Shown: positions 17,101 through 24,981, counted from the first letter of the stretch. The stretch: DNA of 52,114 nt from Pseudanabaena sp. FACHB-1998 (GCF_014696355.1 NZ_JACJQA010000036.1:1-52114); one strand, 5' to 3'. A program made the numbers and translations. The notes: generated by a model not told the origin, from the sequence alone.

Positions 17101-17139
17101 AAAATGAGTGGCGATATTTCGCACTAATACTCATTTTTT
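17099..17139. repeat. 11-bp inverted repeat
   Basis: AAAAAATGAGT (17099-17109) pairs with ACTCATTTTTT (17129-17139) around a 19-base loop that can itself pair weakly. It lies upstream of psbI and ends in a T-run on the + strand. Confidence 0.65.
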
Positions 17140-17179
17140 GGATCTGAGTTTTGTGCTAAGTAACTGACGTGATTATAGA

Positions 17180-17220
17180 ACCAGAACCTATGGCGCACAG
17201 TGTACGCCATAGGTTCTGGT
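17180..17220. repeat. 16-bp hairpin downstream of the GAF gene
   Basis: Arms 17180-17195 and 17205-17220 pair perfectly with a 9-base loop; T6 follows on the + strand. The adjacent GAF gene is on the minus strand, so the T-run is on the wrong side for it. Confidence 0.75.
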
Positions 17221-17229
17221 TTTTTACAT

Positions 17230-17898
17230 TTAAACAGGAATAACTTGCCCTAAAAGTTTCGATCGCTCGATATATAAGGAAATTTGACAGGCGATCGCCA
17301 GTAATAATTTTTCTTCAAAATCTGAATAGCCAAGGGTCATTTCTTGAACATTTTGCTTTGTAAGTGAAATATCTTGAACTTTACGATTTATTAACTGAAA
17401 AACCCCAATTGTCTGTTTTTGAAAATCAAATAGCGGCACTGCCAAAACCGATCGAGTGTGATACTCAATATCGTAATCAAAAGTTTTGTGATGGCGATAT
17501 CGCGCATCGTCAGGCAAATCATGGGCATCGGAAAGGTTAAGCGTTTCGCCCGTCAGCGCCACATAGCCGACGATACTGTCTTGATTGAGGGGGACGGCAA
17601 AATTTACTAAAGAGCGATCGGGTTGAGAGTCATTTTGCGATACTTCAAAGCAAACGGTATGAATGGGAGTTGATCGATCGATCAGATAAATACTTCCCGC
17701 ATCACTATTAGTCATAGTGCGGGTGCATGTTAAAGCTAATTCTAAGAAACTTCTTAAATCACTTTGTTCAGACAGCGATAGAGACAAAAATAGTAAATTG
17801 TCCAACAAACTTTTGTGTTTTTGTAGCTGCTCTGTTAGATGCGAATTGGAGGGGGAGAGATTTTCAGATGTTTCTGGTTGCCAGCCTAAATGCGTCAT
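17230..17898 (-). CDS. Single GAF-domain protein
   Basis: A 222-residue protein made mostly of one GAF domain (residues about 45-215): LALTCTRTMTNSDAGSIYLID, then VPLNQDSIVGYVALTGETLNLSDAHDL and SVLAVPLFDFQKQTIGVFQLINR. Such domains bind small ligands or tetrapyrroles. I see no bilin-binding cysteine motif of the phytochrome type and no output domain, so it may signal through protein contact. ATG at 17898 (MTHLGWQPE) is preferred over an in-frame TTG four codons upstream. No partner gene is evident. Confidence 0.8.
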   Translation of the reverse strand: MTHLGWQPETSENLSPSNSHLTEQLQKHKSLLDNLLFLSLSLSEQSDLRSFLELALTCTRTMTNSDAGSIYLIDRSTPIHTVCFEVSQNDSQPDRSLVNFAVPLNQDSIVGYVALTGETLNLSDAHDLPDDARYRHHKTFDYDIEYHTRSVLAVPLFDFQKQTIGVFQLINRKVQDISLTKQNVQEMTLGYSDFEEKLLLAIACQISLYIERSKLLGQVIPV

Positions 17899-18113
17899 GG
17901 ATGTAGCCAATATCTTGGTAATGTCTTACTCAACCCAATTGCCTTAAAACTAAGAGGAGTTTATATACAAATTTAAATAAAGGCTTACAAAATGGGGAAA
18001 CGAAAGCTTCGCTATTTTTACAGTTTTTGCCGCTACTTAAAGTTTGAAACTTTTGCTTAGTTTTAAAATCATGATTCTATGCGAATAATACTAGCAAAAT
18101 CCTAGTAAAGCAC

Positions 18114-18166
18114 AAAAATCTAGCTGTTGCCATAGCCGAGTCGGCTATGGCAACAGCTAGATTTTT
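18114..18166. repeat. 26-bp palindrome with A5/T5 borders
   Basis: Perfect arms 18114-18139 and 18141-18166 around a single G. The A- and T-tracts at its edges make a terminator role for amt plausible. Confidence 0.85.
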
Positions 18167-18196
18167 ATAAAATCAAAAAATGAGGTTTGCTACTTT

Positions 18197-18253
18197 TTGT
18201 TAATCAAAGAATAAGGGCGGCGCTTAGCGCCGCCCTTATTCTTTGATTAACAA
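18197..18253. repeat. 27-bp palindrome, apex GC-TTA-GC
   Basis: Perfect arms 18197-18223 and 18227-18253, ending 16 bases beyond the amt stop. It is the first stem met by an amt transcript. Confidence 0.88.
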
Positions 18254-18269
18254 TAGCTAGAAATTAAAG

Positions 18270-19751
18270 TTAAACAGTACTCATAACTTCGTCTTCATCT
18301 TCATCCTCTTCTTCGTCATACTGCAAGTCGTCGATAGGATAAACATCTGGCCAAGCAGACGCGCCATGCTCGTACACATCAATACCAATGCGATCAGCTT
18401 CAGGATTTACTCGCAGTAAACCTAAAGCATTAATTGTGCCAAACATTAAAAATGAGAACACAACCACAAACATCACGATCGCTGCTTCACCCCCAATCTG
18501 TACTCCCAGTAAGTCAAATCCTCCCCCCAAGAATAAACCCGCTTTTTGATTAATGGTTAAAGCTGGATGCCCAAATAATCCCACAGCAATGATTCCTAAC
18601 ATCCCGCAAGCACCATGAACGGCAAATGCTCCTACAGGATCATCAATTTCAAACCACTCAATTACATCTACTACCACCAATACAAGCACACCTGCCACTA
18701 AACCAATTAGGGCGGCGGCCCAAGGCATCACATAGGCACAACCTGCGGTGATACCGACTAAGCCTGCTAAAGAACCATTGAGTCCGCAAAACAAGTGCCA
18801 CTGGCGAATACGAAAGTAAATATATAAAAGTGCTGATAGCGCTCCTGTAGCCGCCCCGATCGTTGTGTTCACCGCAATTAAGCCCACCAGCCCTGTATTA
18901 CTCAGGCTTAATGTCGAACCACAGTTAAACCCATACCAACCAAACCACAAAATCATGGTGCCAATTGTGGCATAGCCAAGGTTATGAGCTGGTGGAATTT
19001 GTCCCCACACACGGTTGGGTCTTGGACCCAGTAAATATGCCCCAACTAGCGAAGCCCATCCCCCTACCGAATGCACCACCGCATCCCCTGCAAAATCATG
19101 GAAACCAAGCTTATTAAGCCATCCACCACTATTCCAAACCCAATGGACAACTAGGGGATACATCACTGCGCCCATGATAAAGGCATAAATTAAATCGCCG
19201 CGAAAGTCTGTACGTTCCGCCATGGCTCCCGTGGTGATCGTACTCGCAGTAGCCGAAAAGGCAAATTGGAAAAAGAAGAGGGTAAACATACTAACTGGTG
19301 CAGTAGAGCCAGCCGCGCCAATCGTATATTCGATCGCCCCATTATTTAAACTAAGGGCATTATTTAAAAAGAATCCATCGACCCCGTAAAATCCATTGCT
19401 AGTTGAGCCAAAGGCGATCGCAAAACCTGTTGCCCACCAAGCTAAAAGCGTAATTCCTGCATCAACAAAGTTTTCAGCCAAGGTATTAACCACCCCTGTC
19501 TGCCTGACCAACCCCGCCTCAAGCATGGCAAAGCCACATTGCATAAAAAACACTAAAAAGCCTGTGATCAGCACCCAACTCGTATCAATCGATAAGCGCA
19601 GTTCACCTGTGGTTTTAGCTAAGGAATCGAGAGTAGGTTGCTCGATCGCGTGGGCGATCGTGGGCGTAAATGCTGCAAATATCGCTGCCCCGATCGCGAT
19701 CGCGCAAAACCGCGCTAAATGATTCTTTTTTTTTGTTTTTGTCATTGCCAT
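18270..19751 (-). CDS. amt: Ammonium transporter, Amt family
   Basis: A 493-residue Amt/MEP/Rh channel importing ammonium across the plasma membrane. A signal-like N-terminus (AIFAAFTPTIAHA) precedes about eleven membrane helices. Family motifs include FFMQCGFAMLEAGLVR, DFAGDAVVHSVGGWASLVGAYLLGPR (split here for length: DFAGDAVVHSVGG) and VHGACGMLGIIAVGLFG with the pore histidines. The C-terminus is very acidic (DEEEDEDEDEVMSTV), an extension I do not associate with PII docking. The upstream region holds a GTA-N8-TAC box, consistent with NtcA activation under nitrogen limitation. MAMTKTKKKNH offers two close ATGs. Confidence 0.95.
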   Translation of the reverse strand: MAMTKTKKKNHLARFCAIAIGAAIFAAFTPTIAHAIEQPTLDSLAKTTGELRLSIDTSWVLITGFLVFFMQCGFAMLEAGLVRQTGVVNTLAENFVDAGITLLAWWATGFAIAFGSTSNGFYGVDGFFLNNALSLNNGAIEYTIGAAGSTAPVSMFTLFFFQFAFSATASTITTGAMAERTDFRGDLIYAFIMGAVMYPLVVHWVWNSGGWLNKLGFHDFAGDAVVHSVGGWASLVGAYLLGPRPNRVWGQIPPAHNLGYATIGTMILWFGWYGFNCGSTLSLSNTGLVGLIAVNTTIGAATGALSALLYIYFRIRQWHLFCGLNGSLAGLVGITAGCAYVMPWAAALIGLVAGVLVLVVVDVIEWFEIDDPVGAFAVHGACGMLGIIAVGLFGHPALTINQKAGLFLGGGFDLLGVQIGGEAAIVMFVVVFSFLMFGTINALGLLRVNPEADRIGIDVYEHGASAWPDVYPIDDLQYDEEEDEDEDEVMSTV

Positions 19752-20189
19752 GATGATATCTATAACACCGTGATGGAGATTATTGAGTGTTTAACAGTTA
19801 ATGTTTTTTATCACTTTGCAACCACTTAAAACTTAAATTTTTACGATAAAAATCATTTCATAATTATTATCATCAAGAATTAATGTTCAATTAGGCAAAG
19901 CGATTCTGTATATAGCTTTACGCCTCTAAAAACTAGTAATCTTTAGAAAAAGCTCTGCGAGTTACAGAGTCTTATAGAATATAAAATTACTAGAAACTCA
20001 AAAATAAAATCTAGTAGCAAATTGACGTAAACATAGCCCTAATTTCTTATACGTTTAAGGATGACCGACAAAAGTGTCGATTAGTACAGTATTCAAGCCT
20101 AGGATTTAAAAAAGGGGTTGCGAAATAAGCCTTGTTTTAAGTCTCGACTATCACTCTATAGCTGTAACTACTGAAATGTTTACGGTGTG
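19752..20189. other. Long amt upstream region
   Basis: About 440 bases, AT-rich near amt. It holds the NtcA-type box at 19908-19921 and no gene that I can support before the small frame at 20190. Confidence 0.6.
19908..19921 (-). promoter_or_regulatory. Candidate NtcA-binding site upstream of amt
   Basis: GTATATAGCTTTAC fits the GTA-N8-TAC consensus of NtcA, the cyanobacterial nitrogen regulator, about 157 bases before the amt start. An AT-rich CATTAAT-like stretch lies about 22 bases downstream in the amt direction where a -10 box is expected. The match is exact for the six fixed bases; binding is inference. Confidence 0.5.
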
Positions 20190-20324
20190 ATGCTATCAAG
20201 AGGGAAGTATGTGATCACTGTCACAGGAGTAGTGGTTAAAGATCGCCATCTTAGGGTGAGTCTAGTCACTGCCAAACTACTCAAAAAGGAAGATACTTTG
20301 ATCACTAGCGACGTATCTACATAA
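20190..20324 (+). CDS. Possible small protein of 37-44 residues
   Basis: The frame opens at ATG 20190 (44 codons). A better start may be GTG at 20211, since AGAGGGAAG lies just upstream with 2-3 bases spacing from its end; that would give VITVTGVVVKDRHLRVSL and so on to ..LITSDVST (38 residues). The stop is six bases before a clear terminator hairpin, as expected for a real short gene. It does not match a family I know. A perfect CRP-type site (20210-20225) overlaps the second start, so the region may instead be regulatory or an sRNA. Confidence 0.4.
   Translation: MLSRGKYVITVTGVVVKDRHLRVSLVTAKLLKKEDTLITSDVST
20210..20225. promoter_or_regulatory. Perfect CRP/SyCRP1-type site TGTGA-N6-TCACA
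   Basis: TGTGATCACTGTCACA matches the cyclic-AMP receptor consensus exactly on all ten fixed bases; SyCRP1 in Synechocystis uses the same consensus. It lies in the amt/MBL divergent region, 285 bases upstream of the MBL start. No convincing -10 box is found at the standard distances, and it overlaps a small frame, so function is uncertain. Confidence 0.5.
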
Positions 20325-20329
20325 TTTCA

Positions 20330-20358
20330 CCCGCAAGAATGCCTCCTGCGGGTTTTTT
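20330..20358 (+). terminator. Rho-independent terminator
   Basis: CCCGCA and TGCGGG pair around an 11-base loop, followed by T6. It points rightward and no annotated gene on the + strand ends before it, implying a short transcript from about 20.2 kb (the 20190 frame or an sRNA). Confidence 0.8.
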
Positions 20359-20366
20359 CATGGTAT

Positions 20367-20409
20367 AAAAGCCCTATGACGCACGCTGCGCGTGCGTCAT
20401 AGGGCTTTT
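20367..20409. repeat. 20-bp palindrome, apex GC-TGC-GC
   Basis: Perfect arms 20367-20386 and 20390-20409, edged by A4/T4, about 90 bases upstream of the MBL gene. Its CACGC/GCGTG core matches the palindrome at 41154-41196. Confidence 0.88.
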
Positions 20410-20496
20410 AATTGGGTTTGAGCGCAAAGCGCTGTAGTTGATAAGAAATAATTCGTTACAATATTGGAAGGGTTTGTCACTACGGTAAGGAATTGT

Positions 20497-21276
20497 ATGT
20501 ATTTAACATGGCTAGACAGTAATTCATGGTTAATCGAGATGGGTGGCAAACGGATTCTGCTTGATCCTTGGCTTGTGGGGTCGCTTATGTTTGGCAATGC
20601 TGATTGGCTCTTTAAAGCTGAGCGCCTCACCCCTAGAGACATTCCTAGCAATATTGATTTGATTTTACTGTCGCAGGGATTGCCCGACCATGCCCATTTA
20701 CCAACCCTGCAACAACTCGATCGCCAAATTCCTGTAGTTGCTTCACCTAGTGCCGCCAAATTAGTTAAGGAGCTAGGCTACACCCAAATTACCGCCCTTG
20801 CTCATGGGGAAGCTTTTACGATTCCGCATCTTTTAGAAATTAAAGCCGTTCTCGGTTCGCCCACTGGCCCAACGACTATTGAAAATGGATATCTTTTAAA
20901 GGATTTAGTGGAAGGAACTTCTATTTACTATGAACCTCATGGCTATCATGCGCCGACGCTTGCCGAATTTGCGCCGATTGATGTAGTCATTACGCCCACT
21001 ATTGATTTGAAATTACCTCTCATTGGTACGGTAATTAAAGGTCAGCAGGGAGCCGTAAAGGTAGCTGAGCTACTTAAGCCCAAGGTAATTGTGCCAACCT
21101 CAGCAGGTGGTGACTTGACCTATAGCGGATTTTTGCTTAATTTCCTCAAGGCTGAAGGAACAGGTGACTCTCTGCGATCGCTACTTGCTGCTCAAAACCT
21201 AGAGACGCAAGTAATGGAAGTAAAACCTTGGGAAAGAGTAGAAATAAATTTTCAGCTCGCGCAAGCTTCTTCATAA
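20497..21276 (+). CDS. Metallo-beta-lactamase-fold protein with degenerate metal site
   Basis: A 259-residue protein of the UlaG/MBL-like group. It begins MYLTWLDSNSWLIEMGGKRILLDPW, the usual first strands (shown: DSNSWLIEMGGKRILLDPW). The motif where HxHxDH is expected reads LLSQGLPDHAHLPTL, so the first histidines are replaced while D-H and a following H remain. Later, YEPHGYH and VVITPTID occupy the other metal-site loops. It may bind metal differently or not at all. ATG at 20497 is preferred because TAAGG lies seven bases upstream; an earlier in-frame start at 20464 would add 11 atypical residues. Widely found in cyanobacteria; substrate unknown. Confidence 0.82.
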   Translation: MYLTWLDSNSWLIEMGGKRILLDPWLVGSLMFGNADWLFKAERLTPRDIPSNIDLILLSQGLPDHAHLPTLQQLDRQIPVVASPSAAKLVKELGYTQITALAHGEAFTIPHLLEIKAVLGSPTGPTTIENGYLLKDLVEGTSIYYEPHGYHAPTLAEFAPIDVVITPTIDLKLPLIGTVIKGQQGAVKVAELLKPKVIVPTSAGGDLTYSGFLLNFLKAEGTGDSLRSLLAAQNLETQVMEVKPWERVEINFQLAQASS

Positions 21277-21352
21277 AAGTGTTGTTACATTTTTATGAAT
21301 TGAAAATCCTTCTCATTAGATATAGCCATAGTCATTTGTATTAGGACAAATC

Positions 21353-21407
21353 AAAACCCCAATATTGTGAGGAGGCGCTTTGCGCCTCCTCACAATATTG
21401 GGGTTTT
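21353..21407. repeat. 26-bp palindrome, apex GC-TTT-GC
   Basis: Perfect arms 21353-21378 and 21382-21407 inside the composite element, between the converging MBL and Ycf23-like genes. Confidence 0.9.
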
Positions 21408-21440
21408 ATGTCTCGATCTAGCCATTCTTATTAAGACACA

Positions 21441-21491
21441 AACCCAGAAGACGAGTGGCGGCACGAAGCGCCGCCACTCGTCTTCTGGGTT
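21441..21491. repeat. 22-bp inverted repeat, 7-base loop
   Basis: Perfect arms 21441-21462 and 21470-21491 around ACGAAGC. The arm core GAAGACGAGTGGCGGC is a covariant of those at 41054-41106 and 43990-44028. Confidence 0.88.
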
Positions 21492-21532
21492 TTGATTTGT
21501 CCTAATGGCAAGTGACCACAGCTATAAATTAG

Positions 21533-22297
21533 TTAAACAACTGCTTGATGAGCAACATTGCTATTGATTGATTCTCCCATTGATTCTCTGAGAGCGCGAA
21601 CAGTAGCAATCATAGAAACTACATCGTTCAATTGATTCACAGCCGAACCAACACCAACACCCGCAGCACCAGATGCGATCGCCATCGGAGCTGTGATATT
21701 GCTCAAGCCAGAAGCGCAAAGTACAGGAATAGAAACAGCACGGCTAATGGCATGGGCAGCCGCAAGGGTAGGAGATGCCTTTTCGATCGCTCCAAGTACA
21801 CCTGCATGGGTGGGAGCCGAGCTTGTGCCACCTTCGGTTTGGATGATATCTGCTCCGATCGCTTCGAGCTTTTCCGCAAGACTAACTTGCTCATCGAGGG
21901 GCAAAGTATGAGGAACAGTTACGGAAATGGCTGTGTGAGGCAACAAGGCTCTAGTTTCTGCGGTCAAAGCAATAATTTCATCGGCAGTAAATACACGACC
22001 TTGAGCATAGAAGCTATCGTAGTTACCGATTTCCACGAGATCAGCACCACTCGCTACAGCTTCTACTAATTTGCTAGCTTCAACGGCGGAGACACATACA
22101 GGCAAAGAGCAATTAGCCTTCGCGATCGCAATTAGCTTAGCATCAGCCGCAATATCCACAAACGTAGCGCCGCCGCGATCGGCAGCTTGCACGACCATTT
22201 TCACAGAATCAGGATTGAAGTTGTGCAGACCGCTAATAATCTTAAGGGCGTTGCGGCGGCTGAAAGCAGTTGCTAAAGCAATAGGTAAACGGGACAT
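21533..22297 (-). CDS. DUF561 / Ycf23-like TIM-barrel protein
   Basis: A 254-residue protein of the DUF561 family, related to chloroplast-encoded Ycf23; its function is not known. It looks like a beta/alpha barrel: ALKIISGLHNFNPDSVKMVVQAA near the N-terminus (ALKIISGLHNF), GGATFVDIAAD, LPVCVSAVE, GADLVEIGNYDSFY, QTEGGTSSAP and ASGAAGVGVGSAVN, a phosphate-binding-like loop. ATG at 22297 (MSRLPIALAT) gives the usual distance to ALKII; ATG at 22309 is possible. The frame runs further upstream into the adjacent MITE, but that extension is an artefact of the insertion. The element sits about 30 bases before the start and may affect its promoter. Confidence 0.85.
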   Translation of the reverse strand: MSRLPIALATAFSRRNALKIISGLHNFNPDSVKMVVQAADRGGATFVDIAADAKLIAIAKANCSLPVCVSAVEASKLVEAVASGADLVEIGNYDSFYAQGRVFTADEIIALTAETRALLPHTAISVTVPHTLPLDEQVSLAEKLEAIGADIIQTEGGTSSAPTHAGVLGAIEKASPTLAAAHAISRAVSIPVLCASGLSNITAPMAIASGAAGVGVGSAVNQLNDVVSMIATVRALRESMGESINSNVAHQAVV

Positions 22298-22329
22298 AAG
22301 CTTGGTCATCCTAATAGACTTAATATTTA

Positions 22330-22469
22330 GAGCGTGTTTGAGAAGTTTTTTACCCCCTCTAACTCCCCCTTGAAAGGGGGAGGATTCAAGTTTCCCCCCT
22401 TTCAAAGGGGGGATTAAGGGGGGTAAAAGCAGAAATTTATGCTAGATAGGAGACTTCTCAAACACGCTC
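22330..22469. mobile_element. 140-bp MITE-like element, copy 2
   Basis: Same ends (GAGCGTGTTTGAGAAG / CTTCTCAAACACGCTC) and same length as copy 1, with a handful of inner differences that largely keep the nested G/C repeats. TTA flanks both sides (22327-22329 and 22470-22472). It lies immediately upstream of the Ycf23-like gene. Confidence 0.87.
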
Positions 22470-22515
22470 TTAGATGTACGAATACTTTAACGCGATTTTG
22501 TGTAAAACCAAAACC

Positions 22516-22564
22516 GAGCAAATTTTTGAAAGCTTGACAAAGCCAAGCTTTCAAAAATTTGCTC
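22516..22564. repeat. 21-bp inverted repeat touching a stop codon
   Basis: Perfect arms 22516-22536 and 22544-22564, loop ACAAAGC. The right arm includes part of the stop codon (22563-22565) of the minus-strand hypothetical gene. Confidence 0.85.
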
Positions 22565-23129
22565 AGGCTTCAGTGGTAATTCCAAAAAAATGTCGCTGAA
22601 TTATGAAGCCAAAAGTAGCGTCGCCTAAAGGAATCTGACCGTTAAGGACATATTCATGCTTCCGCCAAAGGCTTTGCAATTCCTGCTCTTTGACCTCAAT
22701 CTCGTCAGCAGGTAATCGGTTTAAATGGCGATCGTAGCTCAGCAAGTCCCTAGTGCGATTTAAATTATCCGAGGAAAAGACTGAAGTAATTTCCCAATCT
22801 TCTAATTCTCCTTCCACACATACCCACGTAGATTGACACCCATCGGACAGCCAAGTCAATTTACGCAAAACCTCGCCATCTAAGGAATGCTCATAGTCCA
22901 ATTGATCGTTACTAGTATCGATCGCTATAAAAATAACTTCACCAAAAATCTCGGATAGCTCTTGGGTCAAATATTCCTCTCCCTCAAAAGCACCGTCTAC
23001 TAAACTATCGCCAAAATCACAGACAATCCAATCCGAATTAGGAATTCTCTCAAATTGAGAAAACTTTTCTTTCAATTTGATGGGAGGCTGTTGGGTTTTC
23101 AGAAAGTAAGCGTTAAAAAATATACTCAT
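22563..23129 (-). CDS. Hypothetical protein
   Basis: A 188-residue acidic soluble protein that I do not recognise. It starts MSIFFNAYFLKTQQPPIKLK and has WIVCDFGDSLVDGAF, an EVIFIAIDTSNDQLDYEH segment and a C-terminal GDATFGFIIQRHFFGI. Cysteine and tryptophan spacing suggests no metal site. There is no signal or membrane helix. The gene is divergent from rpsD and seems monocistronic. Confidence that it is a real gene rests on length, ATG start and codon use like its neighbours. Confidence 0.7.
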   Translation of the reverse strand: MSIFFNAYFLKTQQPPIKLKEKFSQFERIPNSDWIVCDFGDSLVDGAFEGEEYLTQELSEIFGEVIFIAIDTSNDQLDYEHSLDGEVLRKLTWLSDGCQSTWVCVEGELEDWEITSVFSSDNLNRTRDLLSYDRHLNRLPADEIEVKEQELQSLWRKHEYVLNGQIPLGDATFGFIIQRHFFGITTEA

Positions 23130-23159
23130 AGCATGAAGCCTTAATCCAAGCAGTTATTT

Positions 23160-23195
23160 GGAGAGAGTAAAAGTGTAAATACGTTTACTCTCTCC
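23160..23195. repeat. 12-bp inverted repeat
   Basis: GGAGAGAGTAAA (23160-23171) pairs with TTTACTCTCTCC (23184-23195), 12-base loop, 30 bases upstream of the hypothetical gene. Confidence 0.7.
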
Positions 23196-23260
23196 AATAA
23201 CTTTTTGAATATCGAAAGGCAAGTAAACAAAATAAATTTTACAATTCATGAAAATTTAAT

Positions 23261-23353
23261 TAGGACTTACGCCAAGCTAGCGAATTTATTGGGTTTGGGG
23301 TAGATGTGTCGCGGGCAAAGCCCGCGACACATCTACCTGATCGTAAGTCCCTA
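23261..23353. mobile_element. 93-bp palindromic element with TAGGACTTACG ends
   Basis: TAGGACTTACG (23261-23271) faces CGTAAGTCCCTA (23342-23353). Between them is an 18-bp perfect palindrome (arms 23299-23316 and 23320-23337, apex GC-AAA-GC). The ends resemble MITE termini common in cyanobacteria (from memory). No coding capacity. Confidence 0.65.
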
Positions 23354-23400
23354 TTAATGCTAAATCTCTAAGTAGCGAAGCGTAATTAAAAAACACAACC

Positions 23401-23439
23401 AAAAGCTGTGAAGCACGCTTAGCGTGCGCCACAGCTTTT
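23401..23439. repeat. 18-bp near-palindrome, apex GC-TTA-GC
   Basis: Arms 23401-23418 and 23422-23439 pair except for two adjacent bases (AA against GC). Divergent spacer upstream of rpsD. Confidence 0.8.
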
Positions 23440-23494
23440 AGGGCTTGCATCTAGCTACCTAGAAGTGGTCAAGTTTATTAATCCGTAAAACCCT

Positions 23495-23533
23495 CGAAGA
23501 GAAAGGCGGCTCATCGCGCCGCCTTTCTCTTCG
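23495..23533. repeat. 16-bp inverted repeat
   Basis: CGAAGAGAAAGGCGGC (23495-23510) pairs with its complement at 23518-23533 around TCATCGC, about 100 bases upstream of rpsD. Confidence 0.82.
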
Positions 23534-23634
23534 GGGAGTTTATTCAAAAACTTCATTGCTTGGTCAATATTTTTGTCAAAATTGTCCTATACTAGGTAGG
23601 CTGTCAAGTTTTCAACAGTAACAAGGAAGGAGCT

Positions 23635-24243
23635 ATGTCCCGTTATAGAGGTCCGCGCCTCAGAATCGTCAGAAGACTAGGAGAACTACCTGGTCTCAGC
23701 CGCAAACAACCCAAGCACGCATATCCACCTGGACAACATGGACAAGACCGCAAAAAGCGTTCTGAGTATGCTGTTCGTCTCGAAGAAAAGCAAAAACTAC
23801 GTTTTAACTACGGTTTAACCGAAACTCAACTATTGCGCTATGTACGTCGCGCTAGAAGAGTTAAGGGTTCTACAGGGCTAGTATTGCTACAACTGCTAGA
23901 AATGCGTCTAGACAATACCGTTTTCAGACTCGGACTAGCGCCAACCATTCCTGCGGCACGTCAATTGGTAAATCACGGGCATGTCACTATTAATGGCAAG
24001 AGCGTAACTATTCCTAGCTACGGTGTAAAGCCTGGTGAAGTAATTAGCATCAAAGATAACGAAAAGTCTCGTAAGATCGTCGAGCGTAACCTCGAATTTC
24101 CCGGCTTGTCGAATATTCCTAGCCATTTAGAGTTTGATAAAGCAAAACTAATTGGCAAAGTCAATGGCATTGTCGAACGCGAATGGGTGGCATTGCAAGT
24201 GAACGAACTGCTGGTTATTGAGTACTACTCACGCCAAGCTTAA
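23635..24243 (+). CDS. rpsD: 30S ribosomal protein S4
   Basis: A primary 16S rRNA-binding protein of the 30S subunit. The 202 residues match cyanobacterial S4. It starts [20 protein letters not shown], followed by [20 protein letters not shown] and the S4 RNA-binding domain ([40 protein letters not shown]). AAGGAAGGAG lies five bases before the ATG. As usual in cyanobacteria, rpsD stands alone rather than with rpsM/rpsK/rpoA. Confidence 0.97.
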   Translation: MSRYRGPRLRIVRRLGELPGLSRKQPKHAYPPGQHGQDRKKRSEYAVRLEEKQKLRFNYGLTETQLLRYVRRARRVKGSTGLVLLQLLEMRLDNTVFRLGLAPTIPAARQLVNHGHVTINGKSVTIPSYGVKPGEVISIKDNEKSRKIVERNLEFPGLSNIPSHLEFDKAKLIGKVNGIVEREWVALQVNELLVIEYYSRQA

Positions 24244-24393
24244 GGTTGAAGCAATCAGCTACGGGCTATCTCGCTCTTGGAATTCTTTATTTTTAAGACC
24301 AGCTCTTAGACAAGTCGCTTGTAGCTGAAAGCCTTCAAACTGGGTAAACTGCCAATTGAGTAAACTCTATAAGGTTCATCTTCACTGCGAATT

Positions 24394-24981
24394 ATGCAGT
24401 TAAATATTTCTGCTCCAGAAACCCTCGATTTAAATGTTCCTAAGGATTTTGTTAGGGGTTGTCCCCGCAGTGTCCGTATGGATATCGATCATCTGCTTCT
24501 AGCGATCGAGGCGCTGGATTTAGAAGCAGTTGAGGTCATGCTTGTTTTAGTTGATCAGTTAAACTTACAAAAGACTATTCCTAGTCGAGTAGCTTTTTGG
24601 CGGCTGCGAAATACTAATCCTTTGCGCCGTAATTATCAACGTGCAAGCCTAAGCTGGGATGAGCTAAAGGCTTTAGTAAAAATTGTCTGTACTTTAGCAA
24701 AGCAGTTAGATACTGGTTTGCGTTTGTTGCTGAGTACCCATCAACAGGTGACTGAAGGCAAGATTGAGTCACTGGGTCTACAGCAAAATCAAGCTTATTT
24801 AGAGACGTATATAGATCGCTTCAAATCGTTGTATATCGGTCGAATGCGATCGCCTTCACCTTTAAGTGATGAGGAGATTCGTGAGTTAGCCCTCCAACTA
24901 TTAACGCGATTATTGTTATGTAGTGGTGTGGCGGGAGAATTTCGCCTTTGGAATAGTCTGTTTGACGGAGCGATCGCCTAA
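24394..24981 (+). CDS. DUF3038 protein
   Basis: A 195-residue cyanobacterial DUF3038 protein, apparently soluble and mostly helical (VRMDIDHLLLAIEALDLEAV, LTRLLLCSGVAGEFRLWNSL). Its function is unknown. The stop TAA overlaps the ATG of the next gene (TAATG at 24979-24983), so the two are translationally coupled. The pairing of DUF3038 with DUF4335 is recurrent in cyanobacteria from what I recall, which supports a joint role. Confidence 0.82.
   Translation: MQLNISAPETLDLNVPKDFVRGCPRSVRMDIDHLLLAIEALDLEAVEVMLVLVDQLNLQKTIPSRVAFWRLRNTNPLRRNYQRASLSWDELKALVKIVCTLAKQLDTGLRLLLSTHQQVTEGKIESLGLQQNQAYLETYIDRFKSLYIGRMRSPSPLSDEEIRELALQLLTRLLLCSGVAGEFRLWNSLFDGAIA

Larger units (their letters stand above)
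17899..18269. other. Spacer between GAF and amt genes
   Basis: No gene seen. Two very strong palindromes (18114-18166, 18197-18253) lie on the amt side; the GAF promoter must lie in 17900-18110. Confidence 0.65.
21321..21526. mobile_element. Composite palindromic element with TATAGC ends
   Basis: The left end (TATAGCCATAGTCATTTG, then TTAGGACAAATCAAAACCC) is the imperfect complement of the right end (GGGTTTTGATTTGTCCTAA, then TGGCAAGTGACCACAGCTATA), about 39 bp. Inside are two large hairpins (21353-21407, 21441-21491) and, at about 21425, a second left-end-like TAGCCATTCTTATTAAGACA. This suggests one element nested in another. Related single copies lie at 41046-41124 and 43955-44060. No coding capacity. 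Confidence 0.7.
23130..23634. other. Palindrome-rich spacer upstream of rpsD
   Basis: About 500 bases between divergent 5' ends with four inverted repeats (23160, 23261, 23401, 23495) and no gene. A TATACT at 23588-23593, about 40 bases before rpsD, is the best -10 candidate; no good -35 box is spaced from it. Confidence 0.6.

Noticed and set aside
21632-22069. 145-codon frame on the + strand opposite the Ycf23-like gene
   Set aside because: Arg/Ser/Cys-rich composition typical of an antisense shadow; no start context.
22310-22405. N-terminal extension of the Ycf23-like protein into the MITE
   Set aside because: The extra residues are encoded by the inserted element, and the family start fits ATG 22297.
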